The notes beneath the pieces are model-generated. The model was given only the letters and a program-made list of their open reading frames with translations, had not been told where the DNA came from and did not search any database. A stretch of 64,000 nt of DNA from assembly GCA_903851195.1 (NCBI GenBank), contig CAINNJ010000009.1:62001-126000 (forward strand), written 5' to 3'. This DNA is from an uncultured Acidobacteriia bacterium (GTDB lineage Bacteria > Acidobacteriota > Terriglobia > Bryobacterales > Bryobacteraceae). This document shows, one piece after another, positions 54,980 through 63,904 of this stretch (its first letter is position 1; each line of letters starts with the position of its first letter). The position numbers and the translations under genes are program-made.

Positions 54980-56845
54980 TTAGCTGTCGGCTCCGAATTC
55001 GCCGGTATCGGAAAGCAGCGGCGTCGTCAGAAACAAATTCCGCCGCGCCCGCACGCCTGCCTGGAACTGCGCCGGCATCGCGGCCACGGTCGCGTCCGCA
55101 ATCCCGCGCAACAGTTCCGGTTCCGCCATTCCCGTTCGAAACACTTTCCTGTATAGGCCCGCAAGTCCCTTGTCGGGCGGCGAGGCCGGCCTTTCCACAT
55201 GCCCGTCCCCGAACTGATTCGCCACATCCAGCAGGAACGCCACGGCCCGCTCGGATTTCACCAGCCCCGCCGTATCGTACTGCCGCATCCGAGCCAATGA
55301 ATTCTCGAAGGCCACACGCGCCGTGTCCACCTGGACTTTCTGGAATACCGGCGAAAGCGCCGCCTGCCGGAACCGGTCGGTCCAGGGCGCGGCAATCAAA
55401 TTAAACTGCGGGTTCGTCGTGACACCGGTAGTCGCGTCCACTCCCCCGGAAGGCTTACGCAGGTGCGACAGCAAACCCTCGGCAGCAGTCGCGTCGTCCT
55501 TGCCGAATATCTGGACGAATAACTCCCTGTCGGCCTCGCAAAATGCCTTGACGATATCCGTCAAACGCCCCGGCCGCTGCGCCCACTGGATCAGACCGAA
55601 CGACAATCCGGCGCGATCCGTATTCAGATTCAGAGCGGCGAATTTCCCCACGCCCTCCATCTGCGCCGTCAAAGCGAGCACACGGTGCATCGCCGTAAAC
55701 GGTAATGACAGCACCAGCGAGAAGTACGCCTGGTGCGCCCTCGGATCCGAGGCCGGAATGCCCGTCAGCTTTGTCAGCGTCGCCGCGCTCAGCGCCGCTT
55801 CCGCATCCAGCCCGCAGCTGTTTTGGAAGGCCAGCAGCGCTGCCCTGGTCGCATCCCCGAACGCCCCGTAGGAAGGCGACAAAATCGAGGGCATTTTTGT
55901 AAAGCCGTGGCCGGTGAGCAGATCCTGCACAACACCCACCGCAGCCTTTTCCGCCGTTGCCAGATCGAGTGGCGGGCATGCCTGCTGCGTGAAGAACTGA
56001 TCGATCTGCGCGATGCTGATTCGCGACCCCGCCCGAACCGGATCCGCCGCCGGCGCAGCCGGGACGGGCGGTTCGGGCGCCGGCTCGGGTTCCGTTTCCG
56101 CGGCCGCCGGAGCCGGGTTCGGCGCGGCGGTATTACCCGCCCAGAAGAAATTCCCTTCGGCCGTCTGGTACCACGCGCTGTTTCCCTGCACGGCCTCGCC
56201 CTGCAACGTAAAGCCGGTGACATCCGCCTGCGCCCCGGCCGTCAGCACCGTCACCGTGCGCGCCGCGGACGAAGGCAAGCCCTCCCTGACATTGGTACCC
56301 GCCAGAATCCCCACCGGACCCTGCGCCGGAAACAGCGTGGCTGTACTGGCTGCCAGCAGCGCGCGCTGCAGCAGTTCCCCGCGGTTCAGCGTGCTGCCCG
56401 GACAATCCTTTGAAGCCCGGATCTCGCTGTGCAGCCCCACATGGGCTTCGTCGATCGGAAAGTTATAACGTGCCGCCACGCTGGCAACCAGCGCCGCGCA
56501 GACCTCGGCCTGCTCCTCCGGCACACCGTCCGTGGCCGACCCTTCCAGTTCGATCCCGATCGTGTAGTAGTTCGGATTGGTATTCGGCAGCAGCCCCTTC
56601 CAAAGGGGATTCACCACCAGACCCGCGTGAAACGCGGTGTCCCTCTCGTCCACGTACTGCACCAGGCTGCCGTCTTTACCCACTACGTAATGTGCCGACG
56701 TGGCCGAACTCCCGTCCGTGAAGCGCGCGCGAAACCCGTCCAGCGTCGCTCCCGAACGATGCAGCACGATGGCTTGCGGCCGCATCCCCGCCGGCCGGCC
56801 GGCGACGAAGTTTTGCGGCGCGCAGGCGATTTTCGTTGTCGCCAT
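54980..56845 (-). CDS. T7-lysozyme-like amidase fused to a peptidoglycan-binding and second catalytic-like domain
   Basis: 621 residues, no signal peptide. (1) Amidase_2, about 20-150: H29 (VLHRSG), H139 (GLHSE) and C148 in KDCPG, exactly the zinc triad of T7 lysozyme. (2) An SH3-like segment about 180-235. (3) A Pro/Glu-rich linker (about 240-270). (4) PG_binding_1-like region about 285-365. (5) A C-terminal domain whose SFGLIQWAQRPGRL block recalls the GH46/chitosanase-like or lysozyme-like muralytic domain of endolysins. It probably cleaves peptidoglycan at two bonds. The membrane protein gene at 56851 precedes it by 5 bases. Confidence 0.82.
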   Translation of the reverse strand: MATTKIACAPQNFVAGRPAGMRPQAIVLHRSGATLDGFRARFTDGSSATSAHYVVGKDGSLVQYVDERDTAFHAGLVVNPLWKGLLPNTNPNYYTIGIELEGSATDGVPEEQAEVCAALVASVAARYNFPIDEAHVGLHSEIRASKDCPGSTLNRGELLQRALLAASTATLFPAQGPVGILAGTNVREGLPSSAARTVTVLTAGAQADVTGFTLQGEAVQGNSAWYQTAEGNFFWAGNTAAPNPAPAAAETEPEPAPEPPVPAAPAADPVRAGSRISIAQIDQFFTQQACPPLDLATAEKAAVGVVQDLLTGHGFTKMPSILSPSYGAFGDATRAALLAFQNSCGLDAEAALSAATLTKLTGIPASDPRAHQAYFSLVLSLPFTAMHRVLALTAQMEGVGKFAALNLNTDRAGLSFGLIQWAQRPGRLTDIVKAFCEADRELFVQIFGKDDATAAEGLLSHLRKPSGGVDATTGVTTNPQFNLIAAPWTDRFRQAALSPVFQKVQVDTARVAFENSLARMRQYDTAGLVKSERAVAFLLDVANQFGDGHVERPASPPDKGLAGLYRKVFRTGMAEPELLRGIADATVAAMPAQFQAGVRARRNLFLTTPLLSDTGEFGADS

Positions 56846-56850
56846 GACCG

Positions 56851-58107
56851 TCAGCCCACCCTCGACAAGTCGCCGCGCTCACCCGCCAGCAGCGCAGGCG
56901 TCGCAGTGACGGAAGTCGTGGTGACGGACGCCGTCACCGTATTGTCCCCGGTCCCCGTATTGGTCTGCCGCGCGGCACGCTGATCGTCGTCCTTCTGCGC
57001 CACCAGCGATCGCAGCCGGATCAGATTCTTCAGCGCGTTGTACCAGAAAGGAGCGCCCAGACTCAGCAGCATCGCCGTCAGCAGCATTCCCACCAGCTTG
57101 TAGAGGACATTCCCGGCAGCCTCCAATCCCTCCGCCGGCTTGCCCTTCTTGTCTGTTCCGAGCAGTCGCACAAAATAATCGCCCACCCCGGTCGGGATGT
57201 CGATAACATCGAACTGCGACAGCACCTTCAGATTATTCTGGTCCTGAACGCTGAGCACAGGAATCAGAACCGGACCGTCCGTCCCTTTTGAGTCCCCGGA
57301 CTTCGCTTGCCCGGCGTTCGCGGCCGGCTTTGTTCCCGCCGGAGCAGCCAGCGTTTGCGGAGCGGGTTCGCCTTTATCCGGAGCAGCCGGCGCCGCCTGG
57401 GGCGCGTCCCTCTTCTCCGCCGCAATCGCCTCCGTCACCAGCGCCTGCCGCAGCGCCGGATCCGCCCCCAGACGGTTCACCAGCGCCACCGTATCCAGTT
57501 GCAGCACCAGCGCGACGATAAGCGAACCCACGAACGTGATTTTCCGCGTCTCGTTCGTGAACCGGTCCGCCACCCGGTCGATCATCGGATCGAACCACCC
57601 ATTCATCTTCGCCAGAAAACGGCCGGGCGCTTCCTGCAGAAATGCCATTGCGTACCGTTCATCGTTCGAAAGCTCCGGATGCGCCTGTTCCAGCTGCAGC
57701 GTCAGCAGCCGTACATTGTCCATCGTCCTGGCGGGATCGTCCACGCCATTCGCTTTCAGCAGAGCGCCAAGCCCCTCGCGGACACAATCGTCGATCGCAT
57801 GGGGCGCATCGCCGGAGGCCAGTTCCAGAATGAGCGCCGTCAGTTCTTCCCGGTGAATCACCGTGCCGTATTTGGTTCCCGCGGCTTTGATCAACGGATG
57901 CGTCAGAATCGCGTCCGCAATTTTTCGACTGACCTCCGCCGGCACCTCTTTGTGGATCTGCCGCAGCAATCCGGCCACCCCGTCCAGCAGATGCTTCCCC
58001 CGCGTCTGCATCAGGTTGGTAAGCGCCTGCGTGAATACCGTGACCACAAGGCTCACCATGAGCATCACCACGCTCAGCCCGAGCAGAATATCGATCGATT
58101 TCAACAT
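56851..58107 (-). CDS. Membrane protein of unknown function paired with the amidase
   Basis: 418 residues. Membrane helix 1 is near the start (LLGLSVVMLMVSLVVTVFTQA), helix 2 near 195 (ITFVGSLIVALVLQLDTVAL) and helix 3 near 345 (VLYKLVGMLLTAMLLSLGAP). Between them are a helical region and an Ala/Pro/Lys-rich segment. I do not recognise the family. Being immediately upstream of the leaderless amidase (5-base gap), it is a candidate exporter, anchor or holin-like partner for it. Confidence 0.7.
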   Translation of the reverse strand: MLKSIDILLGLSVVMLMVSLVVTVFTQALTNLMQTRGKHLLDGVAGLLRQIHKEVPAEVSRKIADAILTHPLIKAAGTKYGTVIHREELTALILELASGDAPHAIDDCVREGLGALLKANGVDDPARTMDNVRLLTLQLEQAHPELSNDERYAMAFLQEAPGRFLAKMNGWFDPMIDRVADRFTNETRKITFVGSLIVALVLQLDTVALVNRLGADPALRQALVTEAIAAEKRDAPQAAPAAPDKGEPAPQTLAAPAGTKPAANAGQAKSGDSKGTDGPVLIPVLSVQDQNNLKVLSQFDVIDIPTGVGDYFVRLLGTDKKGKPAEGLEAAGNVLYKLVGMLLTAMLLSLGAPFWYNALKNLIRLRSLVAQKDDDQRAARQTNTGTGDNTVTASVTTTSVTATPALLAGERGDLSRVG

Positions 58108-58223
58108 AATTTCATTTCCTGAATTCGAGGCATGGTATCACGAATCGCCCCGCCCCGCGCGCGGATTTACTTCCCGGATTTACTTCCCGAACGATACAGC
58201 CTGTAAAATGAACGCGGCCCAAT

Positions 58224-59354
58224 ATGAAATCCTTTCTCGCCGTCCCTCTGCTCGCTCTGGCATGCTTTGCCCAGAATCCCCCTATCTCCAACGGCCCCAC
58301 CATCGTGCCCCGGCCCGCGGGAGCCAAAATCAACGTCCCGCCAGGTTTCTCCGTGGACGAGTACGCCAATGGCTTCACGCGCCCCCGCTTCATGGTCGAA
58401 GGCCCCGGCGGCGAGGTGATCGTGAGCGACTCGGTCGCCAACGGCTCCGTCATCGCCGTGCGCGCCGGCGAGAAGAAAACCCTCATCTCCGGGCTCGACC
58501 GTCCCTACGGACTCGCGCTCTGGAAAGAGTATCTCTACGTAGCCGAGCCCGAAACCCTGAAGCGCTATAAATACGATTCCAAAGCGCTCACCGCCGGCCC
58601 CGGCCAGGAAGTCGTTTCCATGGCCGGCTTCTCCAAAGGCCATGTCACCCGCACTATTCTTTTCGATGAGCGTGCGGCCAAAATGTACCTCACCGTCGGC
58701 TCCTCCGCCGATCTCGTCACCGGCGATCCGGAAATGCGCGCTGCCGTGCATCGTTTCAACCCCGATGGCACCGGCCATGAAGTCATCTCCACCGGGCTGC
58801 GGAATACCGTGGGCCTCCGTTTCTACCCCGGCACGACCCAGCTCTGGGCCACCGTCGAGGAGCGCAACGACGCCCCGGACGTCGTGGTCTCCGATTTCTT
58901 CACCAGCCTCAAACCCGGCGGCTTCTATGGCTGGCCCTATGCCTACGTCGGCCCTCATCCCGACCCGCGCATTGCCGAAAAAGACCGCCGCCCCGATCTG
59001 GTCGCCAATACGATTACGCCCGAGATCGTTCTCCAGCCCCACTGCGCCGTGCTCGACTTCCTCTTTTACACTGGTTCGCAGTTCCCCGCCGAGTACCGCA
59101 ACGGCGCATTCCTCGCCAACCACGGCTCCGCCCAGACCGAGCAGCGCCTCGGCTACTCCCTTTCGTTCGTGCCCTTCAGGAACGGCAAGCCGTCCGGACC
59201 TGTCCGCGACTTCGCCACCGGCTGGATGCTCGGCGCCGATAAAAAGGAAGTCTGGGGACGCCCCGTGGCGCTGCTGCAGATGCGCGACGGCAGCATGCTC
59301 GTCTCCGACGACGGCGGCAAGGTGATCTGGCGCGTATCGTACCGGAAACTCTGA
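58224..59354 (+). CDS. Exported sorbosone-dehydrogenase-like (PQQ-type) beta-propeller
   Basis: 376 residues; signal peptide MKSFLAVPLLALACFAQ. The glucose/sorbosone dehydrogenase propeller signs are RNTVGLRFYP, GWPYAYVGPHPDPR and the late MLVSDDGGKVIWRVSY. Some relatives bind PQQ and calcium in the periplasm, but the ligands are not all verifiable here, so a sugar-oxidising role is a guess. Followed by a hairpin. Confidence 0.85.
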   Translation: MKSFLAVPLLALACFAQNPPISNGPTIVPRPAGAKINVPPGFSVDEYANGFTRPRFMVEGPGGEVIVSDSVANGSVIAVRAGEKKTLISGLDRPYGLALWKEYLYVAEPETLKRYKYDSKALTAGPGQEVVSMAGFSKGHVTRTILFDERAAKMYLTVGSSADLVTGDPEMRAAVHRFNPDGTGHEVISTGLRNTVGLRFYPGTTQLWATVEERNDAPDVVVSDFFTSLKPGGFYGWPYAYVGPHPDPRIAEKDRRPDLVANTITPEIVLQPHCAVLDFLFYTGSQFPAEYRNGAFLANHGSAQTEQRLGYSLSFVPFRNGKPSGPVRDFATGWMLGADKKEVWGRPVALLQMRDGSMLVSDDGGKVIWRVSYRKL

Positions 59355-59379
59355 TCCCGCCGTTCGGGTTACCGCCCGC

Positions 59380-59407
59380 GGCGGCTTCGGATCGCGCGGA
59401 AGCCGCC
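59380..59407 (+). terminator. Terminator-like hairpin
   Basis: GGCGGCTTC-N10-GAAGCCGCC, a 9-bp perfect stem 25 bases after the stop of the propeller gene; no T-run. Confidence 0.55.
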
Positions 59408-59875
59408 GTTCCCCCGCCCCGCCCTTCCCCTTGTTAACTTCCGGGTACACCGTAAAGAATGCAAAATACCGAGCATAAAGATATATCCGGCCCTCTTTAA
59501 TCAGAACTCCGCTCAATTTGTTTCCGGAAATTCGCGCCGCCCGCCCCGCCTGCGTCGTTAGCACACCCTCCGCGACGCACGTAACCTGTTGATTCCGCGA
59601 GACCCGGCGAGCCTTCTTCGCTCCCCGCGCCCCGCCGCGTAAGCCGTTCCGGGCCCTCCTTCATATCCTGCCCAGCCGCCCCGATTTTTTTGCGGGAAAT
59701 CTTTACAAATTAACTTTTGCCAATATGTACTTACCTCCACTCTCCTGATAATCTTCAAATATCCGTAAAAGCACATATTTTCCGGATCTGTTCGGCCGGT
59801 TATCCGGAGACGGATTCGGTGGCAGGGGATAAATGCTCGGAGACGATATGAAATCCACAGGGAATAGTTCACGTC
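59408..59875. other. Gene-free interval
   Basis: 468 bases without a supported gene. The part 59690-59790 is much more AT-rich than the surroundings and probably contains the promoter of the zinc-ribbon protein gene, but no consensus boxes were clear enough to call. Confidence 0.5.
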
Positions 59876-60559
59876 ATGACGCCTAAAATTTCCATGGATG
59901 TCCCGTTTGAATGGGATTCGCCGGACAGCGAACGATACGACGGAATCCTGACGCCGCGGCTGGTCAGGCCCGGTCCCGACAAGAAGCGCCGGCACGCCAC
60001 CAGCGTCTTCCCCCTTCGCCGCTGCGAGGGCTGCAACGACGTGCGCGCCGAACGGCAGCACCGGAAAACGGTGATGCACATTCTCGCCTCGGTAGCCTGC
60101 TTTTATCCTTATAAGTGCCGCCGCTGCATGACGGTCGGGCTCGTATTCGTGCCTTCGTACCGCCTGATCTTTCCGCTTCTTGTGGTGGCCGGCCTCTCGG
60201 TGATTCCCCACTATTATTCGGCGTACCGGGCGCGCGTGATCGACCGGCTGAACCAGTCGAACGCTCTTTACCTTGCCGAAGCCGACTCGGCCGATACGGT
60301 CGCCAGCCGCGGCGCCAAAGCCACCGAGACGTCCCCGTACGAACGCATGCTGGTGAACCGGCGCAAAGAGGTGCTGCGCAACGAGGATATCGTGATGCTC
60401 GCGAAATCCGGCGCCGACCGGGCGCTCATGATCCGGCTCATCATGACTTCGACCGGCTACTACAACCTCAGCACCGTCGGAATCCTCGCGCTGAAACAGG
60501 CCGGAGTTCCCGACCCCGTCATCATCGCCATGCTGGAAAACAGCTCCGTCGAGCCATAA
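59876..60559 (+). CDS. Zinc-ribbon-like membrane protein with C-terminal helical motif
   Basis: 227 residues. Two CxxC pairs (RRCEGCND at about 49-53 and KCRRCM at about 80-84) could bind zinc. One membrane helix follows (YRLIFPLLVVAGLSVIPHY). The C-terminal region contains LRNEDIVMLAKSGADRALMI and LALKQAGVPDPVIIAMLE, a motif I associate with acidobacterial exported proteins, here probably on the far side of the membrane. Function unknown. Confidence 0.75.
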   Translation: MTPKISMDVPFEWDSPDSERYDGILTPRLVRPGPDKKRRHATSVFPLRRCEGCNDVRAERQHRKTVMHILASVACFYPYKCRRCMTVGLVFVPSYRLIFPLLVVAGLSVIPHYYSAYRARVIDRLNQSNALYLAEADSADTVASRGAKATETSPYERMLVNRRKEVLRNEDIVMLAKSGADRALMIRLIMTSTGYYNLSTVGILALKQAGVPDPVIIAMLENSSVEP

Positions 60560-60646
60560 GTATCGCGTCGCGCACCCGGTCCGCCGCCACACCCGCCCGT
60601 AACAGGCGGCGGTTCCACATACGAACGAACAAAGATTTGGAACGAT

Positions 60647-62947
60647 ATGCCACGAATGTTCCATCCCGCACGGACCATCCTTTTGTCCCTCATCGCCGCG
60701 GCGATGTTTCTGGCCGGTTGCGCCGCGACTTCGGAATCCCGCGCCCGCCAGCGCATCGAAAAAGGGGATGACTATTTCCGACAAAGACGGTTTGTGAAGG
60801 CCATCGTCGAGTATAAAGTCGCCTCGCAGAATACTCCCGACGACCCTGAGCCGCTGTTCAAACTCGCGATGTCCTATCTCAACAACAAGGACTGGCGTAA
60901 CGGCGTACGGAATCTCGAGAAAGTTCTGAAACTCGATCCCGATCACGTGGGCGCGCTCTTCACGCTCTCCTCCCTCGCCCCGGATGCGAATAACCCGGCT
61001 TCGCTGGAAAACGCATCCTCCATGCTGAGCCGCATCACCTCGAAGAACCCCGGAGTCTTCGCCGCCTGGTACGAGCTTGCCGCCGTGCAGTTGAAACAGG
61101 ACAAACGGGAAGAAGCGCTCCGGACGTTCGACAGAGCGCTCTCACTCTCCGTTGAGGAGCCCGATCTCATCGGGAAGTCCGTCCAGGCTGCCATCGATCG
61201 CAAAGAGCTCGACCTCGCACGCGAGCTGGTTACGCGCGCCATCGTCCGTATGCCGCGCGTCGCCGACGTTGCCGCTCTCTCAGGTTCCCTCGCCGAAAAG
61301 GAAGGCAGGCCCGAACTGGCCCGTTCCGAAACAGCCCGCGCCCTCGCCATCAATCCGGATTCCCCGGCCGCCCTCCGGCTGCGGATGTCGCAGGCGGAGG
61401 CCGATGGGCATCCGGAACAGTCCGAAGACGCCGCCCGCAGGCTCGCGGCTGTTCCCGGGCGTGAGAACCGCGCTCTCTACGCATCCCTTCTCGCGGAGCA
61501 TGGCAAGACGCAGGAATGCGTCCGGGTCTTCCGGGAGCTCCGGAAAAAATTCCCCGACGACCTCACCCTGCAGGTGATGGAAATCAAAGCTTTGCTCCTC
61601 CTGCATCTCGCCAGGGAGAGCAGAGAGGCTCTCGACGCTGCCATCGCCGAGGACGAAAAGCGCGCCGACCTCTTCCTTCTTCGCGCCCGCCTGAATATCG
61701 ACGAGCGCCGAATCGACGAGGCTCGCGCCGATATCGGAAAACTCGATGAACTCCGCGCTCACAGCGAGGCTGTTTACCTGGAAAAGGCCCGCCTTTACGC
61801 CCTTTGCGGAGAGAAAACGGAGCAGGCGGATGCTTTGGCGGAGGCTCTCAGCCGGAACCCGCGCAACCTCGCAGCCCGCCTTGAGCTGGCGTCGCTGCTG
61901 ACCGGCGAAGGCAAGGCCGGTCTCGCGTTCGCAACGCTCGACAGGGCTACCGATCAGGAGAAGAATACGTCGGGCTTTATCGTCGCCCGCAACGCCGTTC
62001 TCATGACGAAGGGCGAATGGGCCGCGGCGCGCCGCTCCGTGGAAGATGGCCTGCAGCGCTTCGCGGGAACCACCGGACTGCTACTGCAAAGGGCCTCACT
62101 CCGTATCCATGATGGGGATCCCGCCGGCGCCCAAAGCATTCTGGAGCCGATTCTCTCCAATGAGGTCGGCAATCAGGCCGCGCTCGACCTCATGGCGGAA
62201 CTGTTCGAAGGCCGAAACCAGCCGGATGGCTATACCCACTGGCTCGAGCAGTATGCGGCAAGTCACCCCGGAGACCCGGAAACCCAGTTTTATGCCGCCC
62301 GCGTGCTTCGCCGGAAAGGCAACTACAAGGCTGCCCGCATTATGCTGGCACGCGCCTCCGCTTCCGGAAAAACCCGGGAGGCCGATATCGAGATCGCGGC
62401 GATCGATATCCAGGAACATCGTCTGGAGGCCGCCCGGGTCCAGCTCGAAACGGCGTTGCGGATGCGCGACGATCCCGCGGTCCGCATGCTGCTCGCTGAA
62501 CTTTTCAGCCTCCGGGCCGACTGGGGCGGAGCCGAACAGCAACTCCGCGCGGCCATCAGAATATCGCCCGGCACGCTTCGGTTCCGGGCCGCGCTCGCTC
62601 TTGTGATTGCCAAAGATCCACAGCGTATTGACGAGGCCTTCGCACTGGCCACCAGCCTTGTCTCCAGAAATCCGAACGACCCGCTGGCGCAAGGAGCCGC
62701 CGGCTGGCTCTGTTACCAGAAGCGACGTTATAGAGAGGCGGCCGACTACCTCCGGGCCGCCGCCAAAACGGCCGACGACGCCACGACCCACTTTCGCCTC
62801 GCCGCCGCCTGCCAGAAGATCGGCGATACCCGTTGCGCCAATCTCGCGATGGAGGTCGCCTCGCGGAAAAATCCGCGCGAGGAGGAACGCGCTGAGTTCT
62901 CGCAGTTGCTCCCGAACGCGCGGCTGATTCCAGGCACGGCCCGGTAA
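60647..62947 (+). CDS. Tetratricopeptide-repeat lipoprotein (PrsT-like)
   Basis: 766 residues. Leader ends MFLAGCAATSE with a lipobox Cys, so it is a lipoprotein. The rest is an array of TPR-type helix pairs (about 16 or more units, e.g. RFVKAIVEYKVASQNTPDDP, DWRNGVRNLEKVLKLDPDH, KREEALRTFDRALSL). Long TPR lipoproteins of this style accompany PEP-CTERM/exosortase exopolysaccharide loci, and a PEP-CTERM protein gene lies 49 bases away on the other strand, so a similar role is suggested. No exosortase is in the window. Confidence 0.8.
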   Translation: MPRMFHPARTILLSLIAAAMFLAGCAATSESRARQRIEKGDDYFRQRRFVKAIVEYKVASQNTPDDPEPLFKLAMSYLNNKDWRNGVRNLEKVLKLDPDHVGALFTLSSLAPDANNPASLENASSMLSRITSKNPGVFAAWYELAAVQLKQDKREEALRTFDRALSLSVEEPDLIGKSVQAAIDRKELDLARELVTRAIVRMPRVADVAALSGSLAEKEGRPELARSETARALAINPDSPAALRLRMSQAEADGHPEQSEDAARRLAAVPGRENRALYASLLAEHGKTQECVRVFRELRKKFPDDLTLQVMEIKALLLLHLARESREALDAAIAEDEKRADLFLLRARLNIDERRIDEARADIGKLDELRAHSEAVYLEKARLYALCGEKTEQADALAEALSRNPRNLAARLELASLLTGEGKAGLAFATLDRATDQEKNTSGFIVARNAVLMTKGEWAAARRSVEDGLQRFAGTTGLLLQRASLRIHDGDPAGAQSILEPILSNEVGNQAALDLMAELFEGRNQPDGYTHWLEQYAASHPGDPETQFYAARVLRRKGNYKAARIMLARASASGKTREADIEIAAIDIQEHRLEAARVQLETALRMRDDPAVRMLLAELFSLRADWGGAEQQLRAAIRISPGTLRFRAALALVIAKDPQRIDEAFALATSLVSRNPNDPLAQGAAGWLCYQKRRYREAADYLRAAAKTADDATTHFRLAAACQKIGDTRCANLAMEVASRKNPREEERAEFSQLLPNARLIPGTAR

Positions 62948-62956
62948 AAAAGGCGC

Positions 62957-62989
62957 CCGGGTGGTATCCGGAACGGGAATGCCACCCGG
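62957..62989. terminator. Bidirectional terminator-like hairpin
   Basis: CCGGGTGG paired with CCACCCGG (8-bp perfect stem extended by a G-U and an A-T pair) between the convergent TPR and PEP-CTERM genes. Confidence 0.5.
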
Positions 62990-62996
62990 ACCCGCA

Positions 62997-63751
62997 CTAC
63001 GAAACGGCGCGGCGTCTCGCGAACAGAACCAGTGCCGGCAATCCGCCCAGCAGCAGCGCCACCGAACCTGGCTCCGGCGTGAACGTCAGCGTATCGTCCC
63101 CGCCCTGAATCACGACGGTGCCATCGCCGGGAAATGTAATCCCGCCCGGCTCCGACGCCGAGTGGAAGAAGGCGCCGTGGAACGTCGCGGGAAGCTCAGG
63201 AGACAGAAATGCCGCCGCCCCGGACATCGTGGAGGAGAACGTCGACAGAGACTCCGCGGAAAGATCCGTTCCCGGCGCTCCCGCGATACTGCCATCGATC
63301 AAAGCATTTGTAGCCACGGTAACGGCCGTATTGCTTCCGTTATCGACGTACGCCGCATTGCTGCCATTGATACCGAATGTGGAAACGCCGTCCACCGCGT
63401 AGAGGGTGAAATCGAACGTGCTGAAGTGCGACGTGATCAGATCGCCCGTAGCATTGAAGGCAAAATAGAGCGTGTAATCCGTACCCAGCCCGGTCGGGGT
63501 CGAGACCGTGGCGCCGTTCAGAATCCCGTGACCTTCGCGAAGCCATGCTCCTCAAATGTCGTGGCACTCGTAAAGACGATGTGGGACACCTCCGTCGCCT
63601 TCAGCGCGTCCGCCGTAAACTCCGAAGCCCCGCTGATGCCGATGGCCCCGAAATTCCAGTCAATTACACCGGCGCTCGCGGGCACACCCAGCAGGCAGCC
63701 GAGAGCGACGCTCGCGAGCGTCTGAAAACCTCGTAAACGATTGATGGTCAA
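62997..63751 (-). pseudogene. PEP-CTERM-sorted secreted protein with a single-base frameshift
   Basis: Starts at TTG 63751 with AGGAGG upstream and a signal peptide (LTINRLRGFQTLASVALGCLLG). The first frame runs to VSHIVFTSATTFEEHGFAKVT and stops at 63518. From there the continuation (GILNGATVSTPTG, TDYTLYFAFNATGD) lies in another frame and runs to the end at 62997. One missing G in a G-run near 63525-63530 accounts for it. The C-terminus is a complete sorting signal: PEPGSVALLLGG, hydrophobic helix, then ARRRAVS. With the frame repaired it is about 250 residues. A sequencing error is as likely as a real mutation. Confidence 0.8.
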
Positions 63752-63830
63752 AATTCCTCCTGAATAGTAACAAAAGTTACTACACATCGAGTATGAGTGC
63801 CGCTCCGAAGCACGTCAACAGAAGATTACT

Positions 63831-63883
63831 TTGTTCAACCAAACGTCCCCGGCGTATGATACTCATCCGGAGAATGTCCGGAT
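63831..63883 (+). promoter_or_regulatory. Candidate promoter with overlapping inverted repeat
   Basis: TTGTTC (63831-63836) and TATGAT (63855-63860), 18-base spacing, followed by ATCCGGA-GAATG-TCCGGAT (63865-63883). The repeat lies where an operator would cover the start of transcription of the gene at 63905. Confidence 0.4.
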
Positions 63884-63904
63884 TGCCATAATGACCCCAT
63901 AACA

